From assembly GCA_044228435.1 (NCBI GenBank), contig JBGAUW010000010.1, positions 98,722-162,721 on the forward strand: DNA of 64,000 nucleotides, in the 5' to 3' direction. The notes beneath the pieces were generated by a model. The model searched no databases. It worked only from the letters and a program-made list of their open reading frames with translations, and was not told where the DNA came from. The stretch comes from Bog-950 sp044228435 (lineage in GTDB: Bacteria > Bacteroidota > Bacteroidia > Chitinophagales > LD1). Of the stretch, positions 1 through 7,892 are shown piece after piece. The translations under genes were made by a program, and so were the position numbers. Position 1 is the first letter of the stretch. Each line of letters starts with the position of its first letter.

Positions 1-1332
1 CACCTGCGCAAAGAGTACCTGGAGCAGGCCGTTAAGTATTACACGCAAATAAACCACCAAAGCGGCATTGGCCGCTGCTACGATGGCGTTGCGGTATATT
101 ATTTTTACACCGGGCAGTATAAAAAGGCTTTAGAGCAATTGCAGTCGGCTTTAAAAATATTTGAAGCTGCAAAAGATACCGAAGGCATTTACCTGAGCAG
201 CAATAACATTGGTACGCTTAAAATAAAAATTGGCAAATTTCAGGAGGGCCTGGATTACTTAAACCGGAGCCTGCAACTACGAAAAAAAGGGCGCAACCCG
301 GTTTCTATTGCCATATCGCACATAAACATTGGCAATGCGCTTAGCGATAAAAAAAGATATACCGAAGCCCTTGATAGTTTAAAGCAGGCCGAAAAGATTT
401 TACGCAAAACAAAAAGCAAAATAGAACTGGCATCGTTACTAAGTGGTATGAGCGCCTGCTATAAAAACCTGAAACAATACCAGCTGGCACTCGCCTGCGA
501 ACTTGAGCACGGCCAGCTGCGAGAAGAGTTGCACCAGTACGAGATGGAGAAGGCCTATAAAAATTCGATAGTGCGGTACGATATAGAGCTGACAGAAAAA
601 AATGCGGTTATAGACCGGCTTAAAAACTTTGAACTGGCCAGCTATATACACCGGCTGGAAATGAGCAATACCGAGCTAAAACAATTTGCACATGCCGCCT
701 CGCACGATTTAAAAGAACCCCTGCGCACCATTAACAGCTTTATAAACCTGTTGCAAAAGCACATGGATAGTAAGCTGGATGCCACCGGGAGAGAATATAT
801 ACAATACATTACCGGCGCTACGCGACGGTTAGATGGGCTGGTAAAAGATATTTTAAATCTGTCGCAAATAAATCTGTCGGATGCGCCGCTTAGCGAGGTT
901 GATTTAAACACCGTATTTAAAGATGTAGTACTTAGTATAGCCACGCTTATAGGCGAACGTAACGTGCACTTTAAATGCAGCAAACTACCTCTCATTATAG
1001 CCGACCAATCGCAAATGTTTCAGCTATTTCAAAACCTGATAGTAAACGGCATTAAGTATAACGAAAGTGCCCAGCCGCTTATTAAGATAAGCGCCCGCAA
1101 AACCGCCAGCCAGGTAGTGCTAAGCTTTGCTGATAATGGCATAGGCATACCCGAGGAGTATCAAATCAAAGTATTTGAATTGTTCCAGCGACTGCACCCG
1201 CGCGAAAAATACAGCGGCACGGGCATAGGTCTTACCCTCTGCAAAAAAATAGTCGACCGCCACCGCGGCAAAATTTGGGTAGAAAAAAACAGGCCCTACG
1301 GCTCGGTATTTAAAGTTGCGCTGCCACAGTAG
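1..1332 (+). CDS. TPR-containing sensor histidine kinase (5' end outside window)
   Basis: The frame is open from base 1, so the gene starts upstream of the window; the first in-frame start-like codon (TTG at 139) is internal. The visible 443 residues begin with tetratricopeptide repeats (alternating Tyr/Ala/Gly helices over about residues 1-170), a short coiled linker, then a HisKA dimerisation/phosphoacceptor segment (ASHDLKEPLR, His at about visible residue 235) and a HATPase domain with N box (FQNLIVNGIKYN), G1 (DNGIGIP) and G2 (GTGIGLTLC). It should autophosphorylate on His and pass phosphate to a response regulator, none of which is in the window. No membrane segment is visible in this part, but one may lie upstream or be absent, as in cytosolic TPR kinases of this phylum. 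Confidence 0.9.
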   Translation, partial: HLRKEYLEQAVKYYTQINHQSGIGRCYDGVAVYYFYTGQYKKALEQLQSALKIFEAAKDTEGIYLSSNNIGTLKIKIGKFQEGLDYLNRSLQLRKKGRNPVSIAISHINIGNALSDKKRYTEALDSLKQAEKILRKTKSKIELASLLSGMSACYKNLKQYQLALACELEHGQLREELHQYEMEKAYKNSIVRYDIELTEKNAVIDRLKNFELASYIHRLEMSNTELKQFAHAASHDLKEPLRTINSFINLLQKHMDSKLDATGREYIQYITGATRRLDGLVKDILNLSQINLSDAPLSEVDLNTVFKDVVLSIATLIGERNVHFKCSKLPLIIADQSQMFQLFQNLIVNGIKYNESAQPLIKISARKTASQVVLSFADNGIGIPEEYQIKVFELFQRLHPREKYSGTGIGLTLCKKIVDRHRGKIWVEKNRPYGSVFKVALPQ

Positions 1333-1463
1333 AAAAATTCGAAACACGAAAGAACACCAATACAACTTACTCTAAAGACTATTACCGAATTCTTCCTGTG
1401 CTTAAGACTGTTTTACGCTACAATTCGGTAGTGATAAAACAAATAGTATATTTATTCTAATAA

Positions 1464-2039
1464 ATGGTTGCAATGAGAAAAATGATGATGATACTGCCCT
1501 GTGCAGCGCTTTTGTTTGTAGCGGCTTGTAAAGAAGAAACGAAACTCAATTCACCCCGCGATACCAGCATCCCTACCCTTTCGCGCTCCTTTTTGAGCAC
1601 CGCCAGTGTAGTTAAATTTGTAGCCTTTGGGGGCACCTTACCCGATGCTACTACCAACAAAGGCTATTACCTGCAGCTAACCGATACGGCACAACTGGTA
1701 GTGGCCAGTTGCCAGGGTATTGTAACCGATATTAATAGCAGCAATGCATCGGTAACAGTTACTTATAAGCCAAAGTCCATCTATAGTTTTGTTTATACCG
1801 GGTTGCGCAATGTAGCAGTGCAAGTAAACGACACCATCAGTTCAGGCTCTATACTTGGCAAAATTGCCGCCGATGGTAAAATAAGTTTCACCCTTATTAA
1901 AAACGATGAGGTATTGTGCCCGGAAGATTTTGGCCCCGGTGGTTTTAATAATGCTATGCAGTCGGCCATTAATCAGCATAACGCACTAAACCCCGATTCA
2001 ATTGGCGCGGCGTGTGTGGTTAGTTCTTTGCCGAAGTAG
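1464..2039 (+). CDS. Lipoprotein with degenerate LytM/M23-like domain
   Basis: 191 residues with a short basic start, hydrophobic stretch and lipobox VAAC (Cys22), so probably a membrane-anchored lipoprotein. An alternative ATG lies at 1473. Residues of roughly 75-155 follow the beat of an M23/LytM beta-sheet domain: G-I-V-T-D-I, a YKPKS..YSFVYTGL strand pair, V-N-D-T-I-S-S-G-S-I-L-G-K-I, and K-I-S-F-T-L-I ending in a Cys-Pro-x-x-Phe. The zinc-binding HxxxD and HxH residues of active M23 peptidases are missing, so if the fold is right it would be a non-catalytic, EnvC/NlpD-like scaffold. That assignment is my reading of a pattern; the lipoprotein call is firmer. Confidence 0.7.
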   Translation: MVAMRKMMMILPCAALLFVAACKEETKLNSPRDTSIPTLSRSFLSTASVVKFVAFGGTLPDATTNKGYYLQLTDTAQLVVASCQGIVTDINSSNASVTVTYKPKSIYSFVYTGLRNVAVQVNDTISSGSILGKIAADGKISFTLIKNDEVLCPEDFGPGGFNNAMQSAINQHNALNPDSIGAACVVSSLPK

Positions 2040-2050
2040 TGCTTTAGGAG

Positions 2051-2128
2051 AAGTCATCCGATGACTTTTCGAAACAATAACTGCATTGTTACAGGTATCC
2101 GCACCTATCAACAAAGAGTCATCGGATG
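2051..2128. repeat. Structured inverted repeat between convergent genes
   Basis: The gap between the lipoprotein gene and argS holds an 8-bp palindrome (AAGTCATC-C-GATGACTT) at 2051-2067 and a second, inverted copy of its core (TCATCGGATGA) at 2118-2128. Short internal inverted repeats (ACAAT/ATTGT and AGGT/ACCT) lie between them. The two genes converge here, so a bidirectional terminator is the simplest reading, although no long U tract follows. Confidence 0.5.
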
Positions 2129-2140
2129 AGTATGGCCTTC

Positions 2141-3919
2141 TTACATTTTCTCAGGCACATCAATACCCAATAGTTTCATTCCCTTTTTAAGAACAATACC
2201 GGTTTGGTGTGATAGCGCTACGCGCAATTGTTTTTCTTCTTCGGTATCTGCTTTTAAAATAGGCAGCTCGTGGTAGAACTTATTATACAGCTTGGCTATG
2301 TTGTAAACGTAGTTTGCTACTTCGCTCGGGTCGTATTTATCGGCGGCGGCCTGTACCACGTTTTCGTATTCGCTTAATTGAATAATCAACTCACGCTCTA
2401 CCGCATACAATGGCGATGAAGAGGTGAAGTTATAAGCGCTGCCCTCTGCCCTGCGTGCAATAGAACGGATACGCGCATACGTGTATTGTATAAACGGACC
2501 GGTATGCCCCTGAAAACTAATGTCTTCTTCGGGATTGAAGATTATTTTTTTGTATGGGTTAACGCGCAACACCAAATATTTTAAGGCCCCCAGACCGATA
2601 ACTTTGTATAAAGCCAGTGCTTGCTCTTCGGTAAAGTCTTCAATTTTCCCAAGCTCCTTTGTTTTTGCTTCTGCAATTTGCAGCACATCACTAATCAAAT
2701 CATCGGCATCGGCTGTTTTACCTTCGCGGCTTTTAAAACGGCCGGTAGGGGATTCTACTAAAGCATAGCTTAGATGATAGATACCATCGGCCCATGTTTT
2801 ACCTAATTTTTGCAGGGCCAGTTTTAATACTTTAAAGTGATAATCCTGCTCGTTGGCCACTACGTAAATCATCTTCTCCATACCAAAATCTTTATGGCGA
2901 AGTTCGGCGGTAGCTAAATCCTGCGTAATGTAAACCGAGGTTCCATCGCTGCGCAATAACACTTTTTCATCCAGGCCATCGGGTGTTAAATCAACTATTA
3001 TCGCACCATCGGGGCGCTTTTTAAATACCTGCTTTTGCAGCCCCTCTTCTACTATATCCTTACCCATCATGTAGGTTTGGCTTTCGAAGTAATCTTTCTG
3101 AAAATCTACACCCAACAGGTCGAAGGTTTTTTTAAAGCCTTCATAAACCCAGCCGTTCATTTTGTTCCATAAGGCCACCACCTCAGCATCGCCGGCCTCC
3201 CATTTTAAAAGCATCTCCTGCGCCTCTTTAAACAGGGTTGTATGCTTTTGGTCGTCGTCAAACTCGCCGCTTAAGCCGGTAAGGGTTTGCAATTCTTCTT
3301 TTGCTTTGGTGTTCCAGGTTACATACCAATCGCCCACAAAGTGGTCGCCCTTAATGCCGGTGCTTTGCGGGGTGCTGCCATCGCCATAGCGCAGGTAGGC
3401 TACCATGCTTTTGCATATTTGAATACCGCGGTCGTTATAAATGTTCACTTTGGTTACATCAAAGCCGACTGCCTTTAGTATTTCGCTCATACTAAAGCCC
3501 AGCAGCATATTGCGCACGTGGCCTATGTGCAGGGGTTTATTGGTATTAGGTCCGCAATACTCCAGCACCACCTTGCGGTGGTTAGGGGCAAACGTGCCGT
3601 AGCTGTCGTTGCCGGCAATGCTCTGCAGGCGGCTTAGCCAGTAGGTATCGGTAAGCGATAGGTTTAAAAAGCCTTTTATTACGTTGTAGCCTGCCACAAT
3701 GCCCGATTGCTCTTTCAGTTTGGCGCCTAGAAACTCAGCCGTTTGCTCGGGGCTTTTTTTGCTGGCTTTGGTTAATGGGAACACCACTATGGTAAAATCG
3801 CCCTCGTGTTCTTTTTTGGTAATGTTTATAGTTACTGCTTCGGGCGCAATGCTGCCCTCACCAAATTCGTGGTTAAAAATATCGGCAGTGGTTTGCTTTA
3901 AGGTTTGTTCTAAGTTCAT
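2141..3919 (-). CDS. argS: Arginyl-tRNA synthetase
   Basis: 592 residues, the normal length for class I ArgRS. The Arg_tRNA_synt_N additional domain spans about residues 1-90, followed by the catalytic core with GPNTNKPLHIGHVRN (HIGH at 131-134), the KMSKS-like loop GRFKSREGKT near residue 395, and the C-terminal DALR anticodon-binding domain with the Q-Y-T-Y-A-R-I-R-S-I signature, ending in the family-typical LLGIDVPEKM. It attaches arginine to tRNA-Arg in the cytoplasm. The gene is alone on the minus strand. A possible -7 element (TATTTTTG on the minus strand, 3946-3953) lies upstream, but I see no matching -33 TTTG at the right spacing. Confidence 0.98.
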   Translation of the reverse strand: MNLEQTLKQTTADIFNHEFGEGSIAPEAVTINITKKEHEGDFTIVVFPLTKASKKSPEQTAEFLGAKLKEQSGIVAGYNVIKGFLNLSLTDTYWLSRLQSIAGNDSYGTFAPNHRKVVLEYCGPNTNKPLHIGHVRNMLLGFSMSEILKAVGFDVTKVNIYNDRGIQICKSMVAYLRYGDGSTPQSTGIKGDHFVGDWYVTWNTKAKEELQTLTGLSGEFDDDQKHTTLFKEAQEMLLKWEAGDAEVVALWNKMNGWVYEGFKKTFDLLGVDFQKDYFESQTYMMGKDIVEEGLQKQVFKKRPDGAIIVDLTPDGLDEKVLLRSDGTSVYITQDLATAELRHKDFGMEKMIYVVANEQDYHFKVLKLALQKLGKTWADGIYHLSYALVESPTGRFKSREGKTADADDLISDVLQIAEAKTKELGKIEDFTEEQALALYKVIGLGALKYLVLRVNPYKKIIFNPEEDISFQGHTGPFIQYTYARIRSIARRAEGSAYNFTSSSPLYAVERELIIQLSEYENVVQAAADKYDPSEVANYVYNIAKLYNKFYHELPILKADTEEEKQLRVALSHQTGIVLKKGMKLLGIDVPEKM

Positions 3920-3957
3920 TTTATCTTTCGTTCAACTAATTAATACAAAAATACAGG

Positions 3958-4503
3958 TTCGCACGGAGGCACGGAGAAAATACATGGAGAAAGGCAGAAT
4001 ACAAAATACAGGAGAATACAAATTACCTATTGCTTAGTATTCCCTTCTTCTGCGCGAAAATACTTTTGTCGTCCACTAATTTCGTTATTCCATCTTTTAA
4101 ATACATCACATTAAAATTTACCAGCAAGCCTACTTCAATATTTGCAAACCGCATATAGGTAAGCACTATTTTTGAATGTATAGGAGCTACTGCCTCAGCC
4201 GATTTAAGCTCAAGAATAACTTTCCCTTCTACAATAATATCCGCCCTAAATCCTACATCCAGCTTTATTTCTTCATACACAACGGCGATACCCTGCTGCC
4301 TTTTATAATTTATATCAGCCTTATCCAGTTCGTAGCAAATAGCCTCTTCGTAAACACTCTCCAACAGCCCCGGCCCCAATGTTTCGTGCACTTTTATACA
4401 AATACCAATTATTATTCCTGTTAGCTCTGAATGTTTCATTGCTTTTATATCTCTGTATTGTATTTTGTATTCTCCTGCCTTTCCCTCCGTGTCTCCGTGC
4501 GAA
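3958..4503. mobile_element. GxxExxY gene flanked by inverted short-period repeats (element 1)
   Basis: The left end TTCGCACGGAGGCACGGAG (3958-3976) and the right end CTCCGTGTCTCCGTGCGAA (4485-4503) are inverted copies matching at 18 of 19 positions. Similarity continues inward in both arms (GGAGAA, AAAGGCAG, AATACAAAATA words, to about 4022 and back to about 4459) and outward as AATACAAA-type words. The only gene inside is the GxxExxY gene on the minus strand. No target-site duplication is obvious and there is no transposase, so calling it mobile is an inference from the terminal-inverted-repeat layout and from the solo copies elsewhere in the window. Confidence 0.6.
4023..4439 (-). CDS. GxxExxY family protein (PD-(D/E)XK-like)
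   Basis: 138 residues. The family signature is visible as GPGLLESVYEEA (G-L-L-E-S-V-Y), preceded by IKVHETLG. A PD-(D/E)XK nuclease-type core follows: D in FRADIIVEG, then ILELKSAE giving the E-x-K pair, then the family's long helix (PIHSKIVLTYMRF) and the G-L-L-V-N-F-N strand. Function of the family is not established; the fold suggests a small endonuclease. The gene sits exactly between inverted repeats of the TTCGCACGGAG type and starts only about 20 bases inside the right arm, so the arm probably carries its promoter or leader. A second family member lies at 47023-47409. Confidence 0.88.
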   Translation of the reverse strand: MKHSELTGIIIGICIKVHETLGPGLLESVYEEAICYELDKADINYKRQQGIAVVYEEIKLDVGFRADIIVEGKVILELKSAEAVAPIHSKIVLTYMRFANIEVGLLVNFNVMYLKDGITKLVDDKSIFAQKKGILSNR

Positions 4504-4570
4504 AAGTATTTGTATTCACCATTGCCTTTCCTGCCTTTGTTTGATAATTGTTATTTGATTATTGGTTATT
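4470..4570 (+). repeat. CTCCGTG repeat copy with AT-rich tail
   Basis: This is the right arm of element 1 plus a tail. The same order of blocks (TTGTATTCTCCTG, CTCCGTGTCTCCGTGCG, TGTATT words, then TTTGATAATTGTTATTT and ATTATTG) recurs at 6676-6769, so the repeated unit is about 95-100 bases long and includes the AT-rich tail at 4541-4570. The rest of the gap up to the decarboxylase start at 4630 is AT-rich without other recognisable signals. Confidence 0.65.
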
Positions 4571-4629
4571 CTTTTTTTTACCCAATATCTCGCGCCTAAA
4601 ATATAACTTCGCGCACAATTTTTTTCGAA

Positions 4630-6024
4630 ATGCAAAAACGCCAGAAATACCGCGACCTGATCTCTCAAACGTTCGACTTTCCGCAACGCGACTTTAAAGA
4701 GGAAAAAGGCAACCTGTTTTGGAACGATTTACCCCTTACTGATATAATAGCGCAGTACGGCACGCCCCTGCGCCTTACCTATCTGCCAAAAATTACGCAG
4801 CAAATAACCAAAGCCCGCCGACTGTTCAATTCGGCCATTGCCAATAACAATTACCGCGGCGATTACCATTACTGCTATTGCACCAAAAGCTCGCACTTTG
4901 CCTTTGTGGTAGAAGAGGCGCTTAAAAGCAAGGTGTTTATCGAAACCTCTTCGGCCTTCGATTTTGAGCTGATTAAGCGCCTGGAGGAGAAAAAGAAGAT
5001 TAAAAAAGACGGTTACATTATTTGCAACGGCTTTAAACCGCAGCGCTACATTGATAAAATAATGGAGGCTTACCACAACGGCTATAAAAACATTATACCG
5101 GTATTGGATAACCTGGATGAGCTGGAAAAATACGGCACACCCAATGAGCCCATGAACATAGGCATACGCATTGCCGCCGAAGAAGAACCGAAGTATGAAT
5201 TTTATACATCGCGCCTGGGCGTGCGCTATAACGATATAGTGCCGTTTTACGAGCAGAAGCTAAAGAACAACCCGAACTTTAAGCTGAAGATGCTACACTT
5301 TTTTATTGATACCGGTATAAAGGATGTAAACTATTACTGGACGGAGTTTCATAAGGCGCTGGATGTATACTGCGACCTGAAGAAGATATGCCCCGAGCTG
5401 GATAGCATTAACCTGGGTGGCGGTATGCCTATAAAGCACTCGCTGGCGGCCGATTTTGATTACGAGTACATGATTAACGAAATAGTAAGTCAGATAAAAA
5501 CCACCTGCAATAACGACGGGGTAGACGAACCGGATATTTTTACCGAGTTTGGAAGCTACACCGTAGGTGAAAGCGGCTGCGTAATTTTTAGCGTGTTGGG
5601 CGTAAAGCACCAAAACGACCGCGAGACCTGGTATATGCTGGATGGCTCGTTAATGAACAGCTTGCCCGATATATGGGGCCTTTCGCAGCGCTTTATAATG
5701 CTGCCTGTAAATAAATGGGAGCAGGAATATATGCACGTAAACCTGGGTGGCATTACCTGCGATGTGGGCGACTACTACAACAGCGATGCACACATAAACC
5801 AAGTGTATCTGCCCAAACTAAAGCAGGGCGAAAAACTATACATCGGATTTTTTAATACCGGTGCCTACCAGGATACCTTAAGCGGCTATGGTGGTATTAA
5901 GCACTGTCTGCTGCCCTCGCCACCACATATACTTATTGATGAAAAGCGCAAGAACGAATTTACCTACAAGGTGTTTGCCGAAGAGCAAAGTGCCGAAAGC
6001 ATGATGAAGATATTGGGGTATTAG
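4630..6024 (+). CDS. speA: PLP-dependent arginine decarboxylase (alanine-racemase fold)
   Basis: 464 residues of the fold-type III decarboxylase family found in Bacteroidota under the name arginine decarboxylase. The PLP lysine is probably K86 in YCYCTKSSHF. The glycine-rich phosphate loop is LGGGMPIKHS, EFGSYTVGESG corresponds to the E-x-G-R-Y motif, and FNTGAYQDTLSGYGG is the C-terminal G-A-Y segment. It would make agmatine from arginine, the first step of polyamine synthesis. Substrate choice cannot be proved from sequence; diaminopimelate or carboxynorspermidine decarboxylase are alternatives, but length and the YCTKSS variant favour the arginine enzyme. The last codons (ATATTGGGGTATTAG) are the first unit of the purine-rich tandem repeat that follows. 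Confidence 0.8.
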   Translation: MQKRQKYRDLISQTFDFPQRDFKEEKGNLFWNDLPLTDIIAQYGTPLRLTYLPKITQQITKARRLFNSAIANNNYRGDYHYCYCTKSSHFAFVVEEALKSKVFIETSSAFDFELIKRLEEKKKIKKDGYIICNGFKPQRYIDKIMEAYHNGYKNIIPVLDNLDELEKYGTPNEPMNIGIRIAAEEEPKYEFYTSRLGVRYNDIVPFYEQKLKNNPNFKLKMLHFFIDTGIKDVNYYWTEFHKALDVYCDLKKICPELDSINLGGGMPIKHSLAADFDYEYMINEIVSQIKTTCNNDGVDEPDIFTEFGSYTVGESGCVIFSVLGVKHQNDRETWYMLDGSLMNSLPDIWGLSQRFIMLPVNKWEQEYMHVNLGGITCDVGDYYNSDAHINQVYLPKLKQGEKLYIGFFNTGAYQDTLSGYGGIKHCLLPSPPHILIDEKRKNEFTYKVFAEEQSAESMMKILGY

Positions 6025-6070
6025 GAGATTGGGTATTAGGACATTGGGAGAATTGGGATATTGGGGGAAT
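6010..6070 (+). repeat. Short-period ATTGGG tandem array overlapping the speA stop
   Basis: Loose tandem units around ATTGGG/TATTAG (GATATTGGGGTATTAG, GAGATTGGGTATTAG, GACATTGGGAG, AATTGGGATATTGGGGG) run from inside the last codons of the decarboxylase gene into the intergenic region. They abut a CTCCGTG-type repeat copy at 6084. Confidence 0.65.
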
Positions 6071-6083
6071 GAGTAGATGCTGC

Positions 6084-6136
6084 TTGTATTCTCCTTGTAT
6101 TTTCTCTGTGCCTTTATGCGAAACTGTATTTTGCAA
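6084..6136 (+). repeat. Degenerate solo CTCCGTG repeat
   Basis: Diverged copy: TTGTATTCTCC, TTGTATTTTCTCTGTG, CCTTTATGCGAAACTGTATT. It matches the block order of the copies at 4470, 6676, 15898, 16116 and 18380, with mutations in the second CTCCGTG word. It lies directly upstream of the 6152 gene. Long ORF calls that start inside it are therefore unlikely to be right. Confidence 0.65.
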
Positions 6137-6151
6137 GTCAATTCGTTGCTT

Positions 6152-6661
6152 ATGAATAAATACGTAATCACGGAGAAAAATTGGAACTGGCGGCTTTTGG
6201 ATCAGGCCGGTGAGGTATTGTACTCCGCTGATTCCTTTGGATCGCTACGTCGCAACGGCTATAATATTTATGATAAATCGGAACGTTTTGCGGGAGGAAT
6301 AGTATGGCATACTCAATATAATCCTTTTAGTCCTACTTTTTGGTGTGGCTCGAGTGAAACGCAATTTATGGCACCGGCAAATGATGAGTATAAAATATGT
6401 CGAAAAAGTGGCTTTAGAGCTAAAAAGGCCAATTTTATTATTCATTATGCCCATATCGGGTTGGATGAGATGTATTGTATTGAAAGTTATGGCTTTTTGT
6501 GGTTAAACAAGAGTATATTGAATAATGCAGGATTAGAAATAGGAATAATAGAAACAGATTACTCTGGCTTATTTGTAAGTCGCGAGGATATGCAATTAGA
6601 TGCCAATGTTAATCCACTGCATATTTTTGTAATGCATGTTATGTGCAATGGTGTTGGATAA
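6152..6661 (+). CDS. Hypothetical protein, 169 aa
   Basis: I do not recognise this protein with confidence. The start MNKYVITEKNW at 6152 is preferred over a longer frame from 6077 because the extra 25 codons lie in the intergenic repeat. The N-terminus (YVITEKNWNWRLLDQAGEVLYSA) and the alternating hydrophobic beta-rich pattern are reminiscent of tubby/LURP-one-type barrels, where a W and a D-x-x-G-x-x-L turn recur, but this is weak. No signal peptide or membrane helix is seen. It is more AT-rich than the decarboxylase upstream and is bracketed by two repeat copies (6084 and 6676), which could mark a transferred cassette. Confidence 0.65.
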   Translation: MNKYVITEKNWNWRLLDQAGEVLYSADSFGSLRRNGYNIYDKSERFAGGIVWHTQYNPFSPTFWCGSSETQFMAPANDEYKICRKSGFRAKKANFIIHYAHIGLDEMYCIESYGFLWLNKSILNNAGLEIGIIETDYSGLFVSREDMQLDANVNPLHIFVMHVMCNGVG

Positions 6662-6675
6662 AATTGAATCCTAAT

Positions 6676-6769
6676 TTTGTATTCTCCTGTATTTTCTCCG
6701 TGTCTCCGTGCGCAACTGCATTCTGTATTTGCCTTTTTTTGATAATTGTTATTTAATTATTGATCATTA
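6676..6769 (+). repeat. CTCCGTG repeat copy with AT-rich tail
   Basis: Best full-length solo copy: TTTGTATTCTCCTGTATTTT, the core CTCCGTGTCTCCGTGCG (6696-6712), TGTATTTG, then the AT-rich tail GATAATTGTTATTTAATTA ending at 6769. It aligns block for block with 4470-4570. It fills the gap between the convergent 6152 gene and the DUF2804 gene. Confidence 0.7.
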
Positions 6770-6775
6770 ATCAAC

Positions 6776-7831
6776 CTACGCCCTCAAATAAAAGTCCTCG
6801 CCCATGCCAAACATATTTTCGAGCATCACTTTTTCGCCGTTGGCCTTTTTTAGGTAGCCGTTAAAAAAGCCATAGGGACCTTCGTACTTACTGCGGAGTA
6901 TGAGAAGGTTAATATTTACCGAGGTATGCACCACCGGTGTAAAGTCAAGGTTTACCATATCGTAGGCATCGGTAATTTTCCAGGTGCTTTGTACGCCTTC
7001 CGGGCGGGTTACTTTTATAGGTGGCAGGGGATGAAGCTCGCCATCAAACCAAAGGCAGTTTTCGTTATACAGTTCCTGGTTAATTACCTGGTTGTTGGTT
7101 AGGTTAAAACCAAACATGCGGTTTTCTTTATCGCGCCCCAGTCCGGTAACCCAATCGTAAACGGTGGGGTAAGGGTAATAGCCTTTATGGTCGTCTATAA
7201 TCAGTTGCGAGTTTTCTTTTTCAAACACAATATGCCCGTTGCCCATGGTAACTTCGCCCTGCACCGGCATCAGGCATTTATGCGAATACATTACCCGCCC
7301 AGCGGAAAACGGATTGCAAACTACCATGGGCTTAAACTGGTGCACATCGTGCTCGGCCTCAAACCAGGCTGTTACATCCGGCAGTTTATTAAACCCTTTT
7401 ATGCTTGCGGTTAAATTCATTTTACCGCTCTCTAAATCGTGCTTTACCTTTAGCGAAAAGTTATTACTGGTATAGCTGGCGGTTGAGTTATACAAGGTAT
7501 CAGGCACCTGCAACACCCAGGCGGGCACTTTTTTTTCGTATTTGGTTTTGGTATTATTCTTTACATCGTAAACTATAAACTGCACCAGCGATATTTTTTT
7601 TGCATTGTAAATGGCTACCATTATAAAGTGGTCTTTACCCCTTATTTGAAAAGCCTGCCACTCGCGCAGTTGCAGCGCCTTTATGGCTTTAGGCAAAGGC
7701 AGCTTATAAGGCGCCGGAAAATCGATCAAATTAGCCTGCTTTACCGGTGTATTAAAACAACCTAAGTTGTATTTACTATTCTCTACCAGTTTTTCGGGGG
7801 CAGAGGTTACAGGGCGTGAATATGCGGCCAT
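6776..7831 (-). CDS. DUF2804 domain protein
   Basis: 351 residues when started at MAAYSRPVTS (7831); a longer frame to 7957 would overlap the divergent radical SAM gene and is unlikely. The body matches the DUF2804 pattern as I know it: a long beta-rich protein with a central H-K-C-L-M-P-V-Q-G-E-V strand, IIDDHKGYYPYPTVYDWVTGLGRD, and a C-terminal G-P-Y-G-F-F-N-G-Y segment near ENMFGMGEDFYLRA. The molecular role of the family is unknown; lipocalin-like folds of this type often bind lipids. There is no signal peptide. It is transcribed away from the radical SAM gene with a 61-bp gap, so the two may share a regulatory region. Confidence 0.8.
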   Translation of the reverse strand: MAAYSRPVTSAPEKLVENSKYNLGCFNTPVKQANLIDFPAPYKLPLPKAIKALQLREWQAFQIRGKDHFIMVAIYNAKKISLVQFIVYDVKNNTKTKYEKKVPAWVLQVPDTLYNSTASYTSNNFSLKVKHDLESGKMNLTASIKGFNKLPDVTAWFEAEHDVHQFKPMVVCNPFSAGRVMYSHKCLMPVQGEVTMGNGHIVFEKENSQLIIDDHKGYYPYPTVYDWVTGLGRDKENRMFGFNLTNNQVINQELYNENCLWFDGELHPLPPIKVTRPEGVQSTWKITDAYDMVNLDFTPVVHTSVNINLLILRSKYEGPYGFFNGYLKKANGEKVMLENMFGMGEDFYLRA

Positions 7832-7892
7832 AAGGGGTTTGTTTGTAAGGCTAATGTATATAATCCGTACATTAACTAACTTTACCCCTACC

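Noticed and set aside
3946..3953. argS promoter with TATTTTTG as -7
   Set aside because: The -7 match is good but no TTTG occurs at 19-21 bases upstream, so it is not listed as a promoter.
6077..6151. Longer N-terminus for the 6152 gene
   Set aside because: The extra codons lie inside the intergenic CTCCGTG repeat, and a good ATG follows at 6152.
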